Origin: Cognatilysobacter claricitrinus | GTDB taxonomy: Bacteria; Pseudomonadota; Gammaproteobacteria; Xanthomonadales; Xanthomonadaceae | Assembly (NCBI RefSeq): GCF_045866565.1 | Contig: NZ_BAAFZV010000003.1 | Span: forward strand, 310,001 to 374,000 | Direction: 5' to 3' | DNA: 64,000 bases | Part shown: positions 37,221 to 44,437 of the stretch, piece by piece | Layout of the letters: every line of letters starts with the position of its first letter | Numbering within the stretch: position 1 is the first letter of the stretch | Notes under the pieces: generated by a model | What the model was told of the DNA's origin: nothing | What the model saw: only the letters and a program-made list of their open reading frames with translations | The model's database searches: none | Position numbers and translations under genes: made by a program

Positions 37221-38602
37221 ATGCGGCGCACGCGGAAGCGGCGTGCCTTGATGCGGCCTTCCTGCAGGCGCGACAGCGCGCGCGCGGCGTGCTCGCGCTT
37301 CACCGCCACGTAGCTGCGCGTCGGGAACACATCGATCTTGCCGATCGCATCGCCGGGCAGGCCGGCGTCGCCGGTCAACGCACCGACGATGTCGCCCGGC
37401 CGCAGCTTGTCGGTGCGGCCGCCGTCGATGCGTAGCGTGTTCATTCCCGCGCGCCGGCCGGTGCCACCACGCAGCGGCGCGAGCGACGGTTTGCGCAGCA
37501 CGGCATCAATGCCGAGTGCGGTTTCAATAGCGGCCAGCCGCGAACGCTCGCGCCCGGTGCACAACGTGAGCGCGACGCCGCCACGCCCCGCACGCCCGGT
37601 ACGACCGATGCGATGCGTGTAGGTGTCCGGATCGCTCGGCACATCAAAGTTCACCACCAGCCCGAGATCGTCGATGTCCAGCCCGCGCGCGGCGACATCG
37701 CTGGCCACCAGCACGTCGCAACTGCCGTTGGCGAAGCGCACGAGCACTTCCTCGCGGTCGCGCTGTTCGATGTCGCCGTGCAACGCGAGCGCGTCGAAGC
37801 CCAGGTGCGCCAGCGACGACGCCACTTCATCCGCATCGCGCCGCATGTTGCAGAACACCACGGCGCGGCCGTCGGGCTGCGCGAGCAATGCGCCGGCCAG
37901 TGCAGCGACCTTCTGTGCGGGTCCCACTTCGACGAAGCGTTGATCGATCGCCGGTGCATCGGCCTCGCCCTGCACGTGCACTTCCACCGGCTCGCGCATG
38001 GTCGCCTGCGCCACCTCGCGGATCGCATCGGGAAACGTCGCCGAGAACAGCAGCGTCTGCCGCGTGCGTGGCGTGGCCTTCACGATCTCGCGAATCTGCT
38101 CTTCGAAGCCCATGTCGAGCATGCGGTCCGCCTCGTCTAGCACCAGCACGCTGACATCGCGCAGCTTCAGCGCCTTCTTGCGCAGCAACTCCTGCACGCG
38201 GCCGGGCGTGCCGACGATCACGTGCGGCGCGTGCTGATCCAGCGACGCCAGCTGCGGCGCCAGCGCCACGCCGCCGGTGAGCGTGAGCAGCTTGAGGTTG
38301 GGCACGCCTGTGGCGAGCTTGCGCAGCTGCCGCGCCACCTGGTCGGCCAGCTCGCGCGTGGGGCAGAGCACCAGCGCCTGCACCGCGATGCGCGAGGCGT
38401 CGATGCGGTGCAGCAGCCCCAGCCCGAACGCGACCGTCTTGCCGCTGCCCGTCGGCGCCTGCGCGATCACGTCGCGCCCCTCGATCAGCGCCGGCAGGCT
38501 CTGCGCCTGCACGGGCGTCATCTGCACGTGGCCGAGGGCGTCGAGGCCGGCGAAGAGGCTGGGGTCGAGGGGGAGGTCGGAGAATTCAACGGCGTCGGTC
38601 AT
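37217..38602 (-). CDS. dbpA: ATP-dependent DEAD-box RNA helicase DbpA
   Basis: Helicase that helps mature the 50S ribosomal subunit by acting at 23S rRNA hairpin 92. 461 residues with motif Q (MTPVQAQSLP), Walker A APTGSGKT, DEAD in VLDEADRMLDMGFE, SAT, and HRIGRTGRAG. The C-terminal 75 residues form the DbpA RNA-binding domain (KLRPGDIVGALTG...GKIDVFPTRSYVAV). It is the last core gene before the accessory island. Confidence 0.95.
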   Translation of the reverse strand: MTDAVEFSDLPLDPSLFAGLDALGHVQMTPVQAQSLPALIEGRDVIAQAPTGSGKTVAFGLGLLHRIDASRIAVQALVLCPTRELADQVARQLRKLATGVPNLKLLTLTGGVALAPQLASLDQHAPHVIVGTPGRVQELLRKKALKLRDVSVLVLDEADRMLDMGFEEQIREIVKATPRTRQTLLFSATFPDAIREVAQATMREPVEVHVQGEADAPAIDQRFVEVGPAQKVAALAGALLAQPDGRAVVFCNMRRDADEVASSLAHLGFDALALHGDIEQRDREEVLVRFANGSCDVLVASDVAARGLDIDDLGLVVNFDVPSDPDTYTHRIGRTGRAGRGGVALTLCTGRERSRLAAIETALGIDAVLRKPSLAPLRGGTGRRAGMNTLRIDGGRTDKLRPGDIVGALTGDAGLPGDAIGKIDVFPTRSYVAVKREHAARALSRLQEGRIKARRFRVRRM

Positions 38603-38908
38603 GCCACATGATACGGGGCGGGGTCAGCGGGCCCGGCCGGCGGGCGTCGGCACCTGCGGCACAGGCGGCTGTGGGCGCGAGCGGCAGCAGTAGCGCCGGG
38701 CGCGGCATGCGTGCCGCGGCGAGCGGCAGTCGACGCGCTCCGCGCGACAGCGGCGGCGGGTTACACCTCAACGTTGACAAAAAAAGCGCCACGCATGCGG
38801 CCCGATTACGTGAGGTGTCTCTCGTGGGACGACCACAGCATCGCGAGTGCCGCGCAGCACCCGCAATCAGAACACTGAGATTACATCTGCTCATCCAAGC
38901 TGTTGGTC
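38603..38908. other. left flank of the accessory island, no gene
   Basis: 306 bases between dbpA and vsr. The first 150 bases look like the core chromosome (very GC-rich). From about 38770 there are A-rich stretches (GACAAAAAAAGC) and a lower GC content. An inverted repeat, ACACCTCA (38763-38770) and TGAGGTGT (38811-38818), is present. It could be a regulator site or mark the junction. No integrase or tRNA is next to it. Confidence 0.4.
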
Positions 38909-39376
38909 ATGGCCGAGAAGATCAGCCCTGAGACGCGTTCGCGAATGATGTCTCGCATCCGGGGCGCCAACACCAAGCCGGAACTGCTGGTGCGCCGCTA
39001 CCTGCACCGGGCTGGCTTCCGTTTTCGGCTCTTCGCGAAAGATCTGCCAGGGCGGCCTGACGTAGTCCTGCCCAAGTGGAAGACTGTGGTACCGGTCCAC
39101 GGTTGCTTCTGGCATGGCCATAGGGGCTGCCGCTACTTCCGGCTGCCCAAGACACGCGCAGAATGGTGGTCGGCCAAGATTGAGCACAATGCCGCGCGTG
39201 ACGCTCGTGCGGAAGCCCAGCTGCTCGATGCAGGATGGCGCGTAGCGGTGGTGTGGGAATGTTCATTGCGGGCACATCCTGATCAAACGCTTGCAGCGCT
39301 GGAGGCTTTCATCCGCAGTGATGAGCCAAAAGCCGAGTTTGCGGAAGGCGCGGCTACGCAAGAGCCTCGTGAATGA
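38909..39376 (+). CDS. vsr: very short patch repair endonuclease
   Basis: Nicks DNA at T:G mismatches left when 5-methylcytosine deaminates. 155 residues with the catalytic Asp51 (LPGRPDVVLP), and the zinc/active-site cluster VHGCFWHGHRGC (His64, Cys66, His69, His71, Cys74) plus VVWECS. Numbering matches E. coli Vsr. Its partner is the convergent cytosine methyltransferase, with which its 3' end overlaps by 23 bases. This is the usual protection pair for a 5mC system. Confidence 0.96.
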   Translation: MAEKISPETRSRMMSRIRGANTKPELLVRRYLHRAGFRFRLFAKDLPGRPDVVLPKWKTVVPVHGCFWHGHRGCRYFRLPKTRAEWWSAKIEHNAARDARAEAQLLDAGWRVAVVWECSLRAHPDQTLAALEAFIRSDEPKAEFAEGAATQEPRE

Positions 39377-40913
39377 CCGACGCGATCTGCTGAGCCAAAT
39401 AGGGCGGGACGGCATTGCCCACTTGTTTGCGCTGGCTTACCGCCGGCCCTTCGAACAAGTAGTTGTCCGGGAAGGTCTGCAACCGTGCAGCTTCGCGCAC
39501 GCTCAGGCTACGCAGCTGGGCAGGGTCGGGATGGATGAAGTAGTGCCCGTCTTTCGCCAGATGGCTGGTAATGGTTGAGGAGGGCGCCTCCGCTCGCTGC
39601 ACCTTGAAGCGATCGACGAAGTGGCTGCTCTTCTTCCAGCTCTCGTGGTTGGGGTGGAGCGCAACCGGGAATTCGGCCGCACCACGTGGCGAGCGACCAT
39701 GCTTGCTTGCATAGGCTGCCGCGAAGCCATAGCGCATGAGGTCCGACTGCATCTGCCCGCGGGTGAAGTGCTGCAGCACACCTTTCAGGCGCGGGTCGTG
39801 CATCAGGGGCTTCAAGTGAGCGGGAAGGGGCGTGGAAGGCTTGCCCGGCACCCAGCGGCCGCCGGTGCCTGCGTCTGGAGAGGACACTGCGCGCTCAGCC
39901 AAGTCCGCCAGCAACTCACTGGTAGCCGCATCGGTCTTGGCGGCGGCCTTGGCCGTCTTGGCCAGCAGTTTCGAGGCAAAGGTCGGCCAGTCCCGGGGCG
40001 TTGCGTCGGTGAGCGAACTGCGCAAGGGCGGCAGCCCGCCAATCATGTCGGCGACCGTTGCGGACGCGTCCGACGGGGTGAGCGGCTTGATGCGCGGGAA
40101 CTCCGGGTCCAGGACACCGATGAGAATGACCCGGTGTCGCGTCTGGGGCAGGCCAAGCGCCTCGCCGAACACTAAGAAGTCGCTTGCCTCCCAGACCAGC
40201 CCGGGCACCTCGGGCACCACAAGCGGCTCGATGCGATAGCGCGGCCCTTTGGGCCCACCCGGACGCTGTAGCTGGCGGAAGATGTCGTCGAACAACAGCT
40301 CGCCCCAGATGCGGGAGGACAGCATGCCGCGCACGTTTTCCAGCACGAACGCCGCTGGGCGATAGCGGGAGAGCAGTCGCAAGTAATGGCGGTAGAGGAA
40401 ATGCCGCTCGTCGTGCTCAGGGATATAGCCTTCGTTGCCAAGGTTCCGGGCTCGGCCTGCCAGCGAAAACGCTTGGCACGGCGGCCCGCCGACCAAGACC
40501 CAAGGCGTGCCGTTCTGCTTGGCCTGCTCCGCAACGTCAGCAATTCGGGCATCAAGAAGCGCATCGTCGCGCTTGTTCCCCAGCTCGACCTGAATGACTT
40601 CGCGTTGCGCGGCGTCCCACTGGAGTTTAGTGGCGTCCGTCCAAGGGAAATCGCCTTTGCCCGCGGCATAGGCGTAATAGCTCTCCGGCGCTTCGCCACG
40701 CGGAAACTGGTGAAAGAACGCACGTGTCCGCAGGGTGCGCACGGCGCTGGCGTCCATTTCCGCGGACAGTGTGACGCGGAACGGGCCTTGGGCCGCGCCT
40801 CGCGGCCGGTATGCTGCGAAACCCTCACCCAATCCGCCGGCGCCGGCAAAGATGTCTACGACGGAAATTGCAGGCACAGCAGAAAGTCCCGGGCCGGAGC
40901 GGCCTTCAAGCAA
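39354..40913 (-). CDS. DNA (cytosine-5-)-methyltransferase
   Basis: A C5-cytosine methyltransferase of 519 residues with all main motifs in order: I (VVDIFAGAGGLGEGF, residues 18-32), IV (VGGPPCQAFS, catalytic Cys146), VI (FVLENVRGML), VIII (LPQTRHRVILIG) and X (QVGNAVPPYLAQQIA). A long insert between motifs VIII and X holds the target-recognition region. The recognition site is unknown. The start is uncertain: TTG 40913 gives the longest product; GTG 40877 (12 codons later) also precedes motif I. Its 3' end overlaps vsr. It is probably the modification part of the island. Confidence 0.93.
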   Translation of the reverse strand: MLEGRSGPGLSAVPAISVVDIFAGAGGLGEGFAAYRPRGAAQGPFRVTLSAEMDASAVRTLRTRAFFHQFPRGEAPESYYAYAAGKGDFPWTDATKLQWDAAQREVIQVELGNKRDDALLDARIADVAEQAKQNGTPWVLVGGPPCQAFSLAGRARNLGNEGYIPEHDERHFLYRHYLRLLSRYRPAAFVLENVRGMLSSRIWGELLFDDIFRQLQRPGGPKGPRYRIEPLVVPEVPGLVWEASDFLVFGEALGLPQTRHRVILIGVLDPEFPRIKPLTPSDASATVADMIGGLPPLRSSLTDATPRDWPTFASKLLAKTAKAAAKTDAATSELLADLAERAVSSPDAGTGGRWVPGKPSTPLPAHLKPLMHDPRLKGVLQHFTRGQMQSDLMRYGFAAAYASKHGRSPRGAAEFPVALHPNHESWKKSSHFVDRFKVQRAEAPSSTITSHLAKDGHYFIHPDPAQLRSLSVREAARLQTFPDNYLFEGPAVSQRKQVGNAVPPYLAQQIASVIHEALA

Positions 40914-41114
40914 GGCCGCCAGGATGGCAAGGCGCCATGCCTGTTGTCAAAATAAGCGAGGCGCATTGTGGCGCCGAGAATGGCATCGGCCGAGCCCGCT
41001 CCTATAGCTGCGGGGGAGGCTCTACGTTCGAGTTGGAGCGCAGTTGCCACTGCACCCGGGGAGCGGTGCCTTGAGGTACGAGGCCGAAGAGGTGCTTCGG
41101 TCAAGCGCGGCCCG
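40914..41114. other. intergenic region upstream of the methyltransferase and the ATPase remnant
   Basis: About 200 bases without a supported gene. It should hold the methyltransferase promoter on the minus strand and the dead promoter of the remnant on the plus strand. A GGGGGAGG ribosome-site-like run is at 41018-41025. Confidence 0.35.
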
Positions 41115-41363
41115 CTGGAGGCGATGCGGGGCATCGGCTATTCCCTTGACAGCGTCTCGGCCGACATCGTCGACAACAGTATCTCGGCCGGTACCACACA
41201 CATCGCTATCGTCAACGATTGGATGACGAAGCGCAGCCCTACTTCGACATTCGCGACGAAGATGCGGCATGGACCCCGAGGCATTGACCGAGGCAGTGCG
41301 CCACGGCCGTCGCCGCCAGCGTGACGTCCAAGGGCGGCGCACCTTGACTGCTTTGGTCTAGCG
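41115..41363 (+). pseudogene. frameshifted, truncated remnant of a second GHKL ATPase
   Basis: Three frames together give the N-terminal part of a GHKL (MutL/Hsp90/MORC-like) ATPase. The first frame (41115-41219) reads LEAMRGIGYSLDSVSADIVDNSISAG and on to HIAIVND. A second frame gives DEAQPYFDIRD (41226 onward). The third gives GMDPEALTEAVRHG (about 41266-41307) and LDCFGL (41343-41360). These match, in order, the same motifs of the intact ATPase gene at 47.2-48.7 kb (about 17 of 34 identities in the first block). At least two frameshifts and loss of the C-terminal four fifths show that it is dead. It is on the opposite strand to the intact copy. Confidence 0.82.
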
Positions 41364-41396
41364 CAACCCCTCATGAGCCCGGTTGCGGGTCGCGGC

Positions 41397-43466
41397 TCAG
41401 TCAAACGTCAGGCCCTGTTCCGCCATTCGTTCGAGGACGCCGATCGCATGCTTGCATTGCAACTCACTTGGGATCAGGCGTGGCACGGACGCACACACCG
41501 TGAGAATCTGATGATCCTTCGCAGTTAATTGGCGTGCCTCAGATCCCTTGGAAATCACGGTCTGCCAAAATTCGGCACCGCGCTTGACGACCTCTGACTG
41601 GGCGGTAATCCCGTCAATTTCGCGTTTCTTCTTGCGCTCGTCGCGTTCGCTTGTTTTCGCAGCTTCTTTCAATGTCAGGCAGCTGTCGAACTCGGCTCCG
41701 TACTCGACGTAGCGTTCCGCCAATGCGTTCCAGCACGCCTGCTGCTTCGCCCATTCCGACATGTTCCGCATGCCTGCTGCCGGATGCGTAATGACCTCAT
41801 GAGCTTCTGCCGCCGCGCGCAGCAGGGCGCGTAGAAGAGGAGGGGACACGCTCTGCCTTCTTGCAATCGTGTCGAGGTCAAGCACTTCATTTTCGGTCGT
41901 CGCGTCATGGAACACCTTAGCCATGGCGTAGGTCACGATGTTGGCGCGGTAGCCGCCCTCGTACCAAGATTGCCTCGGAACCTCGGCCTCGAGTGTCCGA
42001 AAGATGATCGCTTTTGAAACAAGCCGCCGAAACCAGAGTTCGTCGAATTTTCCTTCGCTCTTCGACCATGCGTCGCCAATTTCCCTCGCAAATTCGGCGA
42101 AGTTCTTCTGTGCTCCGCGCGACACGATATGCGGCCTAGCTGTCGCCGAGAACTCGAACTTCGCAAGGTCGGTCTTGCTGAACAGTTGTACCTTGGGGAA
42201 TTCTAGGTCGAACCTCTTCTGCTGCGCTGACGTGAGGCCGCTCCGCGCATTGATGTACTGGCCGCGGGAGCGTTCGTAGAACCACTTGCTGTCATGGCGA
42301 ACGCCTTCACGCGCGGCGAAGATGACCCTGCGCGAGAACTGTTCCATCCGGATGTGGAACGGGTGGTTCGAAAAGAAGTCGGCGGCGTTTACTTTGTTCT
42401 GTGTGTTCGCATATTCCGAGATCTTTGGCACGATCGTCTCGGAACGTTCGCTGGGTACGACCGTTAGCTTCATCTGGACAAAAACGCGGGAGAGTTGCTC
42501 TTTTGCTCCTTTGAGCCCCGCGTGGATCGACCCCGTGGTCTGCGCGCCGTTTACGATCTGCAGGTTGCTGATCGCGGATATGGCGAGACCGTCGTTCGTG
42601 CGAACGCACGTCACCCCTTCAGCGGTTGCGGAAAGACCGTTGTTGTACGGGAAGAAGAGCTCAGGTTCTTCCTTGATTGTTTTCTGGATTCCCTTGTTCG
42701 TTTTCGCCCGCGCTTGGAGGAAAGAACGGACATTAGCCTCCAGAAGGCGCGCGCCCCATCGGTCGTATATGGCCGCCAACTGCTCACCCGGGGCAATGAC
42801 GAGATAGCTGTCCAGACCGGCACCGGCTTGGGACGCCTTGAGTGCCGGCAGAGCCGCCCCGAATTCGTTCGCGAGATCAATCACGATGTCCTCGCGTGCC
42901 TGCCCAGAGCGATCGAATCGTTCGAACCGTGCAAGATCCCATACGGACCAAGTGACCGGCACGTCGCCCAGCTCGGCGAGCCGGACAGTGTCATCGCGGC
43001 CGATGTAATGCCGGTTTGAGATCAGGATCAGCTTTACTTTTGTCACCTGCGACCAAGTGCCGATGATCAGGTCGGAAATCTGGAATGCGGGGTTGACCTC
43101 GTTCAGGGAGTCGCGGAACTCTTCCGTCCGGGCCTTCTTTAGAAATCGGACCAGCGGATTGAGAATGGGCGGAACGTCGCCCTTGCCGAACGACTGAACT
43201 TCGCCGCCTTCAACGAAGTCACAGACGATGAGGCCTAGTACGCCCTCGCTCGAGCGGGGATCGCCCGCGTAGCCATCGATGCGCAGCTTCTGGGCTCCGT
43301 CGCCGCCTTGGAAGTACGCCCGGTCGGCGACCTCGAGCTCGCCCGCTTCGGTCAGTCTCTCGGTCATCCGCTCGAAGAACGCCTCAACCATCATGATGCC
43401 GCTCGTATCCGCTTCCCGGCGGATATCTGCCATCAGGTCCTGGTGGTACGCGTGCAGGTCGCTCAT
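41397..43466 (-). CDS. AIPR-family protein (abortive infection/phage resistance)
   Basis: 689 residues, last gene of the island operon. The central and C-terminal parts match the AIPR family named from abortive-infection proteins: ELFFPYNNGLSATAEGV, ISNLQIVNGAQTTGSI, KISEYANTQNKVNAADFFSN, YINARSGLTSAQQKRF. The N-terminal 200 residues have DGYAGDPRSSEGVLGLIVCDF, which could be a nuclease-like alpha/beta fold. The ATG overlaps the previous stop by four bases (ATGA). I infer an effector or nucleic-acid-acting role. Its base composition is lower in GC than the core genes. Confidence 0.88.
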   Translation of the reverse strand: MSDLHAYHQDLMADIRREADTSGIMMVEAFFERMTERLTEAGELEVADRAYFQGGDGAQKLRIDGYAGDPRSSEGVLGLIVCDFVEGGEVQSFGKGDVPPILNPLVRFLKKARTEEFRDSLNEVNPAFQISDLIIGTWSQVTKVKLILISNRHYIGRDDTVRLAELGDVPVTWSVWDLARFERFDRSGQAREDIVIDLANEFGAALPALKASQAGAGLDSYLVIAPGEQLAAIYDRWGARLLEANVRSFLQARAKTNKGIQKTIKEEPELFFPYNNGLSATAEGVTCVRTNDGLAISAISNLQIVNGAQTTGSIHAGLKGAKEQLSRVFVQMKLTVVPSERSETIVPKISEYANTQNKVNAADFFSNHPFHIRMEQFSRRVIFAAREGVRHDSKWFYERSRGQYINARSGLTSAQQKRFDLEFPKVQLFSKTDLAKFEFSATARPHIVSRGAQKNFAEFAREIGDAWSKSEGKFDELWFRRLVSKAIIFRTLEAEVPRQSWYEGGYRANIVTYAMAKVFHDATTENEVLDLDTIARRQSVSPPLLRALLRAAAEAHEVITHPAAGMRNMSEWAKQQACWNALAERYVEYGAEFDSCLTLKEAAKTSERDERKKKREIDGITAQSEVVKRGAEFWQTVISKGSEARQLTAKDHQILTVCASVPRLIPSELQCKHAIGVLERMAEQGLTFD

Positions 43467-44437
43467 GACTTTTCCTGACTGAAGAGATGGGGACGCACAG
43501 CTTCCCAGGAGGTTCGGAAGGGCGCACAGGCGGATAGCGAGAGGGCATACGTGACGCTTGCGACACCAAGGGGAAGCGGAGCTACGACCCGCGGAAAGCC
43601 GTCTGTAACGGCATGGAACTCCGGGGCTCCCACAAGCCAGTGCCAAGCGGAGTAGTCGTGCTCGCCGTCGAAGCCTGCCTCCGTGAGGTGCAGCTCCCAG
43701 TCCATGAGCGCCGAGGGTTCGATTTGCTCGAGGAGTGTGGTGACCTCGCGGACATGTTCCGTCAGCGTCAGCCCATGCGGCGGCTGCACCTGGTCCACAG
43801 CCAATACCGCAAGCCAGAGCCGGCGGCCGGGCACGTCCGCGAGCTGGTATTCGCTGGAAATCTTCACGAACGGCTGCGAGGCGCCGCGTCGTGCTTTGAC
43901 CTCGATGCAATCCTGTGTCAACTCGAAATCCTTCGGCGCGCCTGACGGTCCCGTCCAAGCACCGAGTGCGGCCTTCGCACCGAACGCCTCGATAAGTAGT
44001 TTCAGCACGTGGATCTCACCCGCCAAGCCCTTTTGCGCTTCCTCCGTCAACGCTTCGGGCTGCGCTCCCTTCAGCAGCGAGTGCCAGCGGAAGGTACGCC
44101 GGATCGCTCGATTGAGGGCTTCACACTCGCTTGTCGCAACCTCGCCCGCGGCCATCACATCACGGCACAGAGTTTCAAATAGTTCTAGGTGCGCAAGGTC
44201 CTTGAGTCGGATGTACAGAATCGGGCCACCGGGAAGCGTCTGGAACCGGATTTCGAGGTTTCGAAGTCGTGGCAAGTCGGCGACAGGATCCGGAAGCTCC
44301 GAGAGCTTGAGGACAAGTGCAACGTCATGTCGCGGCAAGACCGCCCAGAACCAGTCCCATGTGGCCGACGCATCGACCCGGCGCGTGTCAACCTTGCCGG
44401 CCTCCAAGCCCGACCAAGGCGTGTCATTCGGTATCAC
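43463..44437 (-). CDS. PD-(D/E)XK motif protein (DUF4420-like), putative nuclease
   Basis: 324 residues. The middle shows the nuclease-fold core: helix GLAGEIHVLKLLIEAFG with a Glu, then GPSGAPKDFEL with the Asp, and IEVKARRG with the E-x-K. All three acidic/basic positions are present, so it may be active. GTG 44437 is the start because GAGGAGG lies 6 bases upstream inside the end of the Z1 gene (14-base overlap). A longer frame upstream is antisense noise. In the setting with Z1 and GHKL proteins it is the likely restriction nuclease. Confidence 0.85.
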   Translation of the reverse strand: MIPNDTPWSGLEAGKVDTRRVDASATWDWFWAVLPRHDVALVLKLSELPDPVADLPRLRNLEIRFQTLPGGPILYIRLKDLAHLELFETLCRDVMAAGEVATSECEALNRAIRRTFRWHSLLKGAQPEALTEEAQKGLAGEIHVLKLLIEAFGAKAALGAWTGPSGAPKDFELTQDCIEVKARRGASQPFVKISSEYQLADVPGRRLWLAVLAVDQVQPPHGLTLTEHVREVTTLLEQIEPSALMDWELHLTEAGFDGEHDYSAWHWLVGAPEFHAVTDGFPRVVAPLPLGVASVTYALSLSACAPFRTSWEAVRPHLFSQEKS

